In this document: piece by piece, positions 5,526 to 11,169 of the stretch
Layout: the number at the start of each line of letters is the position of its first letter
Numbering within the stretch: the stretch's first letter is position 1
Source of the DNA: an uncultured Caldimicrobium sp.
Lineage (GTDB): Bacteria > Desulfobacterota > Thermodesulfobacteria > Thermodesulfobacteriales > Thermodesulfobacteriaceae
Direction of reading: 5' to 3'
Length of the DNA stretch: 11,169 bases
Assembly (NCBI GenBank): GCA_938091475.1
Contig: CALLJI010000014.1
Location: 1 to 11,169, forward strand
Notes under the pieces: generated by a model
Told to the model about the DNA's origin: nothing
The model's input: only the letters and a program-made list of their open reading frames with translations
Databases searched by the model: none
Position numbers and translations under genes: made by a program

Positions 5526-5921
5526 ATGCAAAACCAACCTATAGCCAAAAATCCAGTACTTCTTCAACTTCCTACAGGGCTTTATTTGGGTTTAGTCTGC
5601 TATAATCCCCTTTATGAAAACTTAAAATTTGTTTTAGAGAAAAGAGATTTTTTTGAGATGGAATGGCCTGCCCTAATGGTCTCTCAAGAGAAAGGTTTTT
5701 TTCCTATGCTGCTTGGATTACCCTATATTACAATTCAGCGTTGTCAGATCCTCTGGTATACCACCCACATTCCCTCAGACATTCTTAAACAATATCAAGC
5801 CTTTATACCCTTTTTAAGTGAGAAATCGGCTGTTCCTCCTCCCTCTCCCTCCCCTAAAAGTTCTCCCCCTAAAATTATTCCCTTCCCTACTAAAGAGAAA
5901 GGGAAAAAGGATGACTCTTAA
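5526..5921 (+). CDS. Hypothetical protein upstream of rpe (131 aa)
   Basis: I do not recognise this protein. The first 98 or so residues look like a compact globular domain rich in aromatic residues and leucine (for example LPTGLYLGLVCYNPLYENL at 15-33, and FFPMLLGLPYITI at 58-70). Residues 101-122 are Pro/Ser-rich (VPPPSPSPKSSPP), and the last nine are highly charged. There is no signal peptide and no clear membrane span. It starts at the first ATG after a predicted promoter and overlaps the rpe start by 11 nt in another frame: its codons GAT GAC TCT TAA contain the rpe ATG. Translation of rpe is therefore probably coupled to it. The protein-like composition of the N-terminal domain, a promoter in the right place and the overlap support a real gene. 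The low-complexity tail could be a flexible linker or interaction segment. Confidence 0.72.
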   Translation: MQNQPIAKNPVLLQLPTGLYLGLVCYNPLYENLKFVLEKRDFFEMEWPALMVSQEKGFFPMLLGLPYITIQRCQILWYTTHIPSDILKQYQAFIPFLSEKSAVPPPSPSPKSSPPKIIPFPTKEKGKKDDS

Positions 5922-6585
5922 ACTTCCTGAGCATAGACCTTTAATTGCACCCTCTCTCCTCTCTGCTGACTTCTCCCAACTTCGCCATGAGATTAAGGCA
6001 GTAGAGGAGGCTGGAGCAGAGCTCTTGCATTTAGATGTGATGGACGGAGTTTTTGTGCCCAATCTTACCTTTGGTCCATTAGTTATATCCTCCCTTAGGC
6101 CTCATTCAAAATTACTTTTTGATGTGCATTTAATGATCGTCCATCCTGAAAGATATCTGAAAGCCTTTGCAGAGGCAGGAGCAGACCTCATCTGTGTTCA
6201 CCTTGAAGCAACTCCACATGTGCATAGAGCCATTACTCAAATCAAAGAGCTTGGAAAATTAGCAGGGCTCTCACTTAATCCCCATACCCCTCTTGAAAAC
6301 CTTGAATACCTGTTAGAAGAACTTGATTTTGTCCTTATTATGAGTGTTAACCCAGGCTTTGGTGGTCAAAAATTTATTCCCTCTGCCCTGAGAAAGATTG
6401 AAAAACTAAAAAATCTCATTCTACAAAAAAATTTGCCCACTCTCATTGAGGCAGATGGAGGTATAAACGCTGAGACTGCTTCCTCAGTAATAAAAGCAGG
6501 CGCTGATATACTTGTTGCAGGGTCTGCGATCTTCGGGAAAAAGGATTATCACCAGGCTATTTCAGAGTTAAAATCTCCCACATAA
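5911..6585 (+). CDS. rpe: Ribulose-phosphate 3-epimerase
   Basis: 224 residues when started at the ATG at 5911, matching the usual family length of 210-230. Rpe interconverts D-ribulose 5-phosphate and D-xylulose 5-phosphate in the pentose phosphate pathway on a TIM-barrel fold. Visible signatures are IAPSLLSADF (12-21), HLDVMDGVFVPNLTFGP (40-56) with metal ligand His40 and catalytic Asp42, His73 in VHLM, MSVNPGFGGQKF (144-155) phosphate-binding loop, and EADGGIN (180-186) with the second catalytic Asp182. The open frame extends upstream to an ATG at 5818, but that adds 31 residues of low-complexity sequence lying over the upstream gene and absent from the family. AGAAAGGG about seven bases before 5911 supports the shorter start. 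It ends 29 nt inside the convergent pgsA-type gene. Very secure. Confidence 0.97.
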   Translation: MTLKLPEHRPLIAPSLLSADFSQLRHEIKAVEEAGAELLHLDVMDGVFVPNLTFGPLVISSLRPHSKLLFDVHLMIVHPERYLKAFAEAGADLICVHLEATPHVHRAITQIKELGKLAGLSLNPHTPLENLEYLLEELDFVLIMSVNPGFGGQKFIPSALRKIEKLKNLILQKNLPTLIEADGGINAETASSVIKAGADILVAGSAIFGKKDYHQAISELKSPT

Positions 6586-7492
6586 GCTTTATACTTTTTA
6601 GACCATCTCTATAAAGGCTAAAGAAAAGGACTGGCATTAAACTGTAAAAGAGGGTGCCCTTTAGGGACCATTCTAAGCTTAGCATTATGAACAAAAGCAA
6701 GATAAAGAGAGACTCCTCTTGGGCATGAAGAGGAGAGCTTTTGGCAAGGCCTTTACGAAAAAAATAAAAGGAAAGACTTAAGGGTACAACCCAAAAAAAA
6801 GCCCCTGTAAAGGGAAAAATCGCAAGAAGTGTTAAGTTATAAGTAAGGGAGAGAAGGGATTTAGCTCCTCTTAGAGGCTCTATTTTTGTTCGCATAAGGG
6901 CTCTCTTTACTCTATAAAAATAAGGCACTGCAGAGATATAACTAAATATGGCTAAAGCCCAGAGAAAATAATTTATAAACTCAAGGAACTCAATGCTTAC
7001 CAGACTCAAAGCAATAGTTAAGCCAGCTAAGGACATTTGAAAAAAGGTTTTGAATCTTGCAATTTCTGCTACTCTCATAGCCTCAGGAAACCAACTTCTT
7101 AACCAGGCTACTATTATTTCTCTGCTCAAAAGCAAGGCAACTGGTGCAAAGGAAAAATAATTCAGATATACTAAGGTCAAATAAAGCACAGTGACAAAGA
7201 TTTTATCTGCTACAGGGTCAAGAAGGGCCCCAATAGGGGTAATTTGTTTCCTCCGTCTGGCTAAAAGACCATCTAAATAATCTGTAACACCAAGAAGGGA
7301 GCCTAATCCAAGTGAGCAAAGTTTGGCTATGTATCCTTCTAAAAATAAAAGGGCAACTGGAAGAGGAAGAAGAAAAATTCTAAGAAGGGTAATTCGATTG
7401 GGATTGATTTTACTTAAAAATCCCTCCTCTGACTCCTTACCTCTAACTGCCTCTATTTTTTTAATTTCAAATCCTGGATAGCCTTCAGACAT
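6557..7492 (-). CDS. PgsA-type CDP-alcohol phosphatidyltransferase with membrane extension
   Basis: 311-residue integral membrane enzyme of the CDP-alcohol phosphatidyltransferase family. The complete signature D-x2-D-G-x2-A-R-x8-G-x3-D-x3-D is present at Asp71, Asp74, Gly75, Ala78, Arg79, Gly88, Asp92 and Asp96 (DYLDGLLARR to LLDPVADK). The closest match in style is PgsA, which makes phosphatidylglycerophosphate from CDP-diacylglycerol. PgsA proteins have about 180-200 residues; the catalytic core here is about 28-200, preceded by 27 charged residues and followed by about 110 residues with three or four further hydrophobic segments (about 205-230, 255-275, 280-300). The ATG at 7492 lies 40 nt inside the transglutaminase gene, with GGAG eight bases before it and no good later start. 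It overlaps rpe tail to tail. Substrate is not proven: another CDP-alcohol transferase activity is possible. Confidence 0.86.
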   Translation of the reverse strand: MSEGYPGFEIKKIEAVRGKESEEGFLSKINPNRITLLRIFLLPLPVALLFLEGYIAKLCSLGLGSLLGVTDYLDGLLARRRKQITPIGALLDPVADKIFVTVLYLTLVYLNYFSFAPVALLLSREIIVAWLRSWFPEAMRVAEIARFKTFFQMSLAGLTIALSLVSIEFLEFINYFLWALAIFSYISAVPYFYRVKRALMRTKIEPLRGAKSLLSLTYNLTLLAIFPFTGAFFWVVPLSLSFYFFRKGLAKSSPLHAQEESLFILLLFIMLSLEWSLKGTLFYSLMPVLFFSLYRDGLKSIKLMWEILTLK

Positions 7493-9105
7493 CTTCTAAG
7501 CTCCATTAATCCCTCTTTCTCAATAGGCTTATCTCTATAATAATACTGAGAATAAATTTTTACAAACTCAAGACTTTTCTCCTTAAGTTCCCCTTCTTGA
7601 ATTCTCTCAACTAATTCAAAAAGACCTTCGCTCTCCTTTCTCACATAACCTCTGCGCTCTAAATATTTTAAAAATTCCTTCAGCACTCTCTTTTCCGGAC
7701 TTAGGAAAAACAATTTTCGCTCCTTTAATAGCCATATAACAGCAAGGAATAGGATCAAGAAAAGGAGAAAAACCAAGCCAAGTTTTATTTCAGGGGGCAA
7801 CTTGAGACGAAAAATTTCTCTGCTCTCAAAATATTTCTTCTTCTCTCTAAGGGTAAGAGCTTTTTTAAGAGTAAAGAAAAGTCTTTTCTGTTTGTCTAAA
7901 TCATAATCTACAATAAACTTTGTATAGTAAAAATCAACCGTATCCCAAAGGAGTTTTAATTTTCCAAAAATAGTTTCTTCTGCTTGTAAGAGGATGAGAG
8001 AAGAAGTAGGGGTTGGGTCAATTACTTTCCAAGTGCCTCCTATCCAAGCTTCCACCCAGGAATGGGCAAAATCCTGTCTCACTAAATAATATTTCCCCCT
8101 TTCTTGATAAAGAGCTCCTCTATATCCTCCTATCACCCTTGCTGGAATTCCGTTTAATCTAAGAAGTAAGGCAGTAGCTGTAGCAAAATATTCACAGTTT
8201 CCCCTTTTTGCTTTGAAGAGAAATTCATCCAGTGAATTTTCTCCAAGGGGAAGTCCTCTCAGGGTATATCTGAATCTTTCTCTCTGAAAGTAACTTAATA
8301 TATTCTCTAAGGTTTCTTCAGGTGAATTGCCTTTTAATTTTTTAGCAAGTTCTTTGATAGCTGGGCTAAGTCTTGGGGTTTGGAGGTAAAATTTTTTCTT
8401 CCTCTCCGAAAGCTCCTCCTCTATAGTCCAAGGCTTATCTCTTTGTAGATAAAGGGCATACTTAGAAGGAGCTCCCTCTACCTCCCTCCACCTTAAAACT
8501 TCATCCACAAATCTTTCTATTTCTCTGTTTTCCTTAACTGTTACAAGTTCATAGAGAGAGGGTAAATAGCCCTCCAAGTCCCTTGCAAGATATACTGCTC
8601 CCCAAATCCCCTTTCTTCTACGATAGGGTTTACTCTCCCATCCCTTAATTTCAAACTCTCTTCTACTCCAGAGAGATCCATCAAAGGTATCAAAAACGAT
8701 TACTCGAAAGTAAAGCCTCTCTGGTGGAAAAATCTTTCCTCCCTCAAAGGTAACTCTAAAGACAATTTCACTACTTTCTTGGATCTCAGAAAATGCCCCA
8801 AGTCTTATGTTTTCAGTAAAGCCTGTGGTTGCCTTTGCCTTAGCTCTCCCTATGTCAAATAAAGGTTTCTGCATCCTGGGCAAGGCAATAAAAAAAAGGC
8901 TCCCCAAAAGTAAAGTTGCCCCAAAAAGATAAAGCCAATTTCGCGTTAAACTCCCCACCTCTTGAAAGGTTATTTTTTTTGTCTCACCTTCCTCCAGATA
9001 GAGGTGCAAAAAGAGGGCATAACCTATATAAAAAAGCTGAAAGAAAAGAAGGATAAAAAACCAGAGAGCAGTATGGTAAAAGCTTGCTCCTGCTAAAAGA
9101 AGCAT
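7453..9105 (-). CDS. TgpA-like transglutaminase, C-terminal part after a frame change
   Basis: Carries membrane helices, a large extracytoplasmic transglutaminase-like domain and a C-terminal membrane span, as in TgpA (DUF3488 plus transglutaminase core). The catalytic triad is intact: Cys304 in RGNCEYFATA, His348 in FAHSWVEAW and Asp363 in VIDPTP (numbered from the ATG at 9105). Helices lie at about 13-35, 57-75 and 433-457. That ATG is probably not the real start: the frame is open back to 9150, where it reads KKKLRDAFQIYLLE, as expected in the middle of the TgpA N-terminal membrane domain, and a TAG at 9151-9153 blocks it further up. Joined to the upstream fragment with one base fewer in the A8 run, the product is 664 residues, a normal TgpA length. 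The 3' end overlaps the pgsA-type gene by 40 nt. TgpA genes usually follow moxR and DUF58 genes, as here. Confidence 0.88.
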   Translation of the reverse strand: MLLLAGASFYHTALWFFILLFFQLFYIGYALFLHLYLEEGETKKITFQEVGSLTRNWLYLFGATLLLGSLFFIALPRMQKPLFDIGRAKAKATTGFTENIRLGAFSEIQESSEIVFRVTFEGGKIFPPERLYFRVIVFDTFDGSLWSRREFEIKGWESKPYRRRKGIWGAVYLARDLEGYLPSLYELVTVKENREIERFVDEVLRWREVEGAPSKYALYLQRDKPWTIEEELSERKKKFYLQTPRLSPAIKELAKKLKGNSPEETLENILSYFQRERFRYTLRGLPLGENSLDEFLFKAKRGNCEYFATATALLLRLNGIPARVIGGYRGALYQERGKYYLVRQDFAHSWVEAWIGGTWKVIDPTPTSSLILLQAEETIFGKLKLLWDTVDFYYTKFIVDYDLDKQKRLFFTLKKALTLREKKKYFESREIFRLKLPPEIKLGLVFLLFLILFLAVIWLLKERKLFFLSPEKRVLKEFLKYLERRGYVRKESEGLFELVERIQEGELKEKSLEFVKIYSQYYYRDKPIEKEGLMELRRCLKAIQDLKLKK

Positions 9106-9448
9106 TTCTAAAAGATAGATTTGAAAGGCATCTCTTAGTTTCTTTTTTTTCTAAAAGTTTAAGGCTTAAGAGCAAGAGTAATGTCTGAAGAGATCTTTCT
9201 AAAAAATTGGCTAAATCTACCGTTAGAAAAAAGAGAATTATGAAAGCAACTCCCGCTAAATTAATGAACCAGCGAGGCAAAAAATAATTTTTATGATCAA
9301 GAAGTAAGGCACTTAATATCAAAAAAAGAGAGAGAAAATAAAAATAAGGCGAAAGGATACTATGAATAGCTATTAAGGGTGGGATCACACTCAAGAAAAT
9401 TAAAATTCTTTCCAAGTTTTCCTTAAGTAATAGCTTCCTTTCCTTCAT
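8984..9448 (-). CDS. TgpA-like transglutaminase, N-terminal fragment (frameshifted)
   Basis: N-terminal membrane part of the same transglutaminase gene. Residues 1-102 look like TgpA, with hydrophobic helices at about 15-33, 35-50, 60-78 and 86-99 ending in LKLLEKK. From residue 103 on, the reading changes character (RCLSNLSFRNASFSRSK) and is an out-of-frame translation of the continuing tgpA gene, stopping at 8984-8986. The change occurs at the run of eight A (9143-9150 as T on the plus strand). The ATG at 9448 overlaps the end of the DUF58 gene by 26 nt; no Shine-Dalgarno sequence precedes it, so coupling to DUF58 translation is likely. Either the gene is broken, or the assembly has a one-base homopolymer error, or expression uses slippage. 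I consider assembly error and natural slippage about equally plausible. Confidence 0.75.
   Translation of the reverse strand: MKERKLLLKENLERILIFLSVIPPLIAIHSILSPYFYFLSLFLILSALLLDHKNYFLPRWFINLAGVAFIILFFLTVDLANFLERSLQTLLLLLSLKLLEKKETKRCLSNLSFRNASFSRSKLLPYCSLVFYPSFLSAFLYRLCPLFAPLSGGR
9143..9150 (-). other. A8 homopolymer at the tgpA frame change
   Basis: Eight A on the minus strand (GAA AAA AAA GAA in the upstream frame). The downstream frame opens exactly here, directly after a TAG at 9151-9153. Removing one A, or adding two, restores a single 664-codon gene. A -1 ribosomal shift would not give the right frame; RNA polymerase slippage or a one-base indel would. Confidence 0.8.
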
Positions 9449-10331
9449 ATAAAGAGAGAGCGGTAAGTAATTTTAATTTATGAGCTTCTCCCCTCTGAGG
9501 AGAATAACTAACATTTCCCAGTTTTAAACCCACTGCTTCACCTTTAAGTATTGCTTTCAAAATAAGAAAGGTTGCGCAGCTTATTTTATCTTCAAGCCCT
9601 ACTATAGGGAGTTTATCGAGATCTATAAGGAGAAGAGGGCTTTGCCCCTCCAAATAAACCTTTCTCTTTAGCTCTTCCCATTTAGCCCATGCCTTCCAAT
9701 AGATGAGTTTTTTGGGGATGCCTGCAAGGTAATCAGAGATGCTATAAAATTCCTCTGAACCCAAGACCAGACCACCGCTCTGTCCCTCTTTCCTCTCCCT
9801 TTTTTCCCTCTCAGAAAAATAACAACTCTTGGGTTCTGGAAATACTATAAATCTTTGCTCCACTTGGATGGTCTTTTTCCTCTCAAAGAGGGCCATAGGA
9901 AAAGGAGAAGAAAGCTCTATCTCTTTTATGACATAAAGCCCTCTTTTTCGGGGAGTAAAGGCAAAGGATGCCTCTATCTCTCTATAAAAATAGGGAATTT
10001 TAATAAAGATCTCCTCAAGATCTTCCTTTCTTTCAAAGGAAATCTTTATTCTGTATAAAAATCCCCAACCCAAAGACTTTCTGCACTTTATCTTGAAGAT
10101 GCTTCTTCTTCCTGCATAGGCCTCCGAGGGAGGATAAATTTCTATTTTTAAACTAGCAAGATTAAGTCTTGCAAATAATCCAGAAAGCCACATAAAACTT
10201 AATAATAGAGAAAGCAAAAAATAGAGAAAATTATTTCCAGTATTGACAGCGGAGACCCCAAGGAAAATGGTAAGGCCAGTATAGATAAAACCAGCTTTAG
10301 TGATTTTTAAAGAACTTTGAAAGAGCTGCAT
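9423..10331 (-). CDS. DUF58 domain protein, membrane-anchored
   Basis: 302-residue member of the DUF58 family, whose genes regularly lie between moxR and a TgpA transglutaminase; the function is unresolved but envelope-related. Two N-terminal helices (about 12-28 and 34-54) anchor it. A beta-rich middle part contains RGLYVIKEIELSSPFPMALFE (130-150), matching the conserved block that ends in P-x-G-L-F in most members. The DUF58 core motif appears at 194-226 as EEFYSISDYLAGIPKKLIYWKAWAK; the canonical form is about E-F-x3-R-x-Y-x2-G-D-x4-I-x-W-K-x-x-A, so Arg is Ser198 and the Asp after Gly204 is Ile. At 302 residues it is shorter than many members. The ATG at 10331 is directly preceded by an in-frame TAG and has no Shine-Dalgarno sequence, which is odd. 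Its 3' end overlaps the tgpA start by 26 nt. Family assignment is good. Confidence 0.84.
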   Translation of the reverse strand: MQLFQSSLKITKAGFIYTGLTIFLGVSAVNTGNNFLYFLLSLLLSFMWLSGLFARLNLASLKIEIYPPSEAYAGRRSIFKIKCRKSLGWGFLYRIKISFERKEDLEEIFIKIPYFYREIEASFAFTPRKRGLYVIKEIELSSPFPMALFERKKTIQVEQRFIVFPEPKSCYFSEREKRERKEGQSGGLVLGSEEFYSISDYLAGIPKKLIYWKAWAKWEELKRKVYLEGQSPLLLIDLDKLPIVGLEDKISCATFLILKAILKGEAVGLKLGNVSYSPQRGEAHKLKLLTALSLYEGKEAIT

Positions 10332-10361
10332 CTAAAATTCATTTTTTTTAAAATTTATCAT
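10332..10361 (-). other. Nine-codon open frame abutting the DUF58 start
   Basis: ATG at 10359-10361 is preceded at seven bases by AGAAGGG, a fair Shine-Dalgarno site. It encodes MINFKKNEF and ends in TAG directly before the DUF58 ATG, in the same frame. It is either a leader peptide coupling translation to DUF58, or the original start of DUF58 cut by a nonsense change. The DUF58 ATG itself has no ribosome binding site. Confidence 0.4.
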
Positions 10362-10428
10362 CTATATTCCCTTCTCTAATCACTGGGCACCCTAAGTATT
10401 TGAGTTAGCCCTTGCAGCTGCCCCATTA

Positions 10429-10452
10429 GGGCACGGCGTGCCGTGCCCCTAC
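10429..10452 (-). repeat. REP-like element 8
   Basis: Nine-pair perfect stem GGGCACGGC/GCCGTGCCC (10429-10437 with 10440-10448) around GT, followed by CTAC (10449-10452), i.e. GTAG at the foot on the minus strand. Same stem type as element 1. Confidence 0.78.
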
Positions 10453-10467
10453 GAAACAATTCTGGCA

Positions 10468-10486
10468 GGGGCAACCCAGCCCCTAC
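10468..10486 (-). repeat. REP-like element 9, short stem
   Basis: Five-pair stem GGGGC/GCCCC (10468-10472 with 10479-10483) with a six-base loop, followed by CTAC (10483-10486). The flank CAAATTTT matches that of element 3. Shorter than its relatives, possibly decayed. Confidence 0.6.
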
Positions 10487-10494
10487 AAATTTTG

Positions 10495-10519
10495 GGGGCA
10501 ATTCTTGAATTGCCCCTAT
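10495..10519 (-). repeat. REP-like element 10
   Basis: Ten-pair perfect stem GGGGCAATTC/GAATTGCCCC (10495-10504 with 10507-10516) around TT. The foot reads ATAG on the minus strand (CTAT at 10516-10519) instead of GTAG. Same stem type as element 6. Confidence 0.72.
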
Positions 10520-10533
10520 CTTCTTTCCCTTCT

Positions 10534-11169
10534 CTAATCAATGGGCACCTTAAGCTGATTTAAAATCTCTTCAACTAAGCTTTCTCTCTCCGAATGATAT
10601 TCCTCTTTAAAAATCAAACGATGGGTAATTACATATGGCGCTAATTCTTTAATATCCTCTGGTATGAGATAATCTCTTTTTTCTAAAAAAGCTTTGGCTT
10701 TAGCTGCTTGTAGAAGATTAAGAGCGCCTCTCGTGGAAAGTCCAATCAAAACATAAGGACTTTCCCTCGTTGCTGTTACTAAATCTAAAAGATAGTCCAA
10801 AATCCTTTCAGAGACTCGAACTTCTTTTACCTTCTCTTGAAGTCTTATAATTTCCTCTGGACTAAAGATAGGCTGAATCTCTCTTAATTCCTCTTTTAAA
10901 CTACCTCTTCTAAGGATCTCCTTCTCCACCTGTCTTTCAGGATAACCTATGGAAATTTTCATTAGAAATCTATCTAATTGTGCTTCAGGAAGAAAAAAGG
11001 TTCCATAGAGTTCTATGGGATTTTGGGTGGCCATAAGAAAGAAGGGCGTAGGAAGTGGATAGGTTGTGCCATCTACAGTTACCTGCCCCTCCTCCATTGG
11101 CTCAAGTAGAGCACTCTGCGTTTTAGGGCTCATCCTGTTTATTTCATCTATCAAGACTAAATGGTTAAA
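10534..11169 (-). CDS. MoxR-family AAA+ ATPase, N-terminus cut off by window edge
   Basis: The minus strand is open from the right edge and gives 211 residues, the C-terminal two thirds of a MoxR protein (about 310-330 in full). Visible are the Walker B block LVLIDEINRMSPKTQSALLEPMEEGQ, sensor-1 ATQNPIE, and the family signature GTFFLPEAQLDRFLMK with its arginine finger region. The helical lid follows with sensor-2-type STRGALNLLQAAKAKA. Walker A is outside the window. MoxR ATPases act as chaperone-like partners of DUF58 and VWA-domain proteins in the cytoplasm. The internal TTG at 11152-11154 is only part of Walker B and is not a start. The stop lies in the right copy of a 30-bp duplication. 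DUF58 follows after about 200 nt occupied by REP-like elements, unusually far for this gene pair. Confidence 0.94.
   Translation of the reverse strand, partial: FNHLVLIDEINRMSPKTQSALLEPMEEGQVTVDGTTYPLPTPFFLMATQNPIELYGTFFLPEAQLDRFLMKISIGYPERQVEKEILRRGSLKEELREIQPIFSPEEIIRLQEKVKEVRVSERILDYLLDLVTATRESPYVLIGLSTRGALNLLQAAKAKAFLEKRDYLIPEDIKELAPYVITHRLIFKEEYHSERESLVEEILNQLKVPID

Larger units (their letters stand above)
10367..10554. repeat. 30-bp direct duplication of the moxR tail flanking a REP-like cluster
   Basis: Copies at 10367-10396 and 10525-10554 agree at 28 of 30 positions. The right copy contains the true moxR stop (10534-10536). On the minus strand both encode a similar tail: QILRVPSD-stop in the left copy, NQLKVPID-stop in the right. 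The 128 bases between the copies hold elements 8-10. Removing one copy plus the insert would leave moxR 14 nt from the short frame before DUF58, the tight spacing expected in this operon. Confidence 0.8.

Noticed and set aside
5818-5910. Longer rpe start at 5818
   Set aside because: Adds 31 low-complexity residues overlapping the upstream gene; the ATG at 5911 has a ribosome site and gives the family length.
5814-6062. Minus-strand frame opposite the start of rpe
   Set aside because: Antisense shadow over two plus-strand genes; low-complexity Arg/Gly-rich translation.
9143-9151. Programmed -1 ribosomal frameshift at the A-run in tgpA
   Set aside because: A -1 shift leads into the third frame, not the one carrying the transglutaminase domain; +1, -2 or a one-base change in the RNA is required.
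9855-10058. Plus-strand frame opposite DUF58
   Set aside because: Antisense shadow without motifs or ribosome site.

Overview
The window looks like chromosomal DNA from an AT-rich bacterium (roughly 40% GC by eye). The proteins are rich in Lys, Glu, Phe and Leu, and the genes are tightly packed with many overlaps. This style, with a lysine/peptidoglycan pathway and a MoxR-DUF58-TgpA cluster, would fit a thermophilic anaerobe such as a member of the Thermodesulfobacteriota. That assignment is an impression from composition and protein style, not a demonstrated fact.

Layout. Positions 1-5083 hold a minus-strand run of seven genes, transcribed from right to left: rlmE (23S rRNA 2'-O-methyltransferase), an sbcD-type nuclease, dapB, an Mrp/ApbC-type P-loop ATPase, a DUF364 protein, a small membrane protein and murI (cut by the left edge). 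The gaps are 3-24 nt or overlaps, so this is probably one operon. It mixes RNA modification, DNA repair, diaminopimelate/lysine synthesis, possible metal handling and D-glutamate supply; dapB and murI both feed peptidoglycan.

Positions 5084-5525 are a divergent intergenic region. It carries back-to-back promoter candidates, a short direct repeat that may be an insertion-sequence relic, and a cluster of seven GTAG-plus-hairpin (REP-like) elements with different stems. On the plus strand follow an unrecognised 131-aa protein and rpe (ribulose-phosphate 3-epimerase), which meets the next operon tail to tail with a 29-nt overlap.

Positions 6557-11169 hold a second minus-strand run: moxR (cut by the right edge), DUF58, a TgpA-like membrane transglutaminase and a PgsA-type CDP-alcohol phosphatidyltransferase with a membrane extension. 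MoxR-DUF58-TgpA is a known conserved envelope-associated gene set. The tgpA gene is split by a frame change exactly at a run of eight A. Between moxR and DUF58 sits a second REP-like cluster, flanked by a 30-bp near-perfect duplication of the moxR tail.

The most interesting signals are the REP-like family (same GTAG foot, different but always self-complementary stems, with stem types recurring in both clusters), the duplication of the moxR tail around one cluster, the A8 frameshift in tgpA, and promoters that sit so close to their start codons that leaderless mRNAs are likely. No RNA gene, CRISPR array, complete transposon or clear rho-independent terminator was found.
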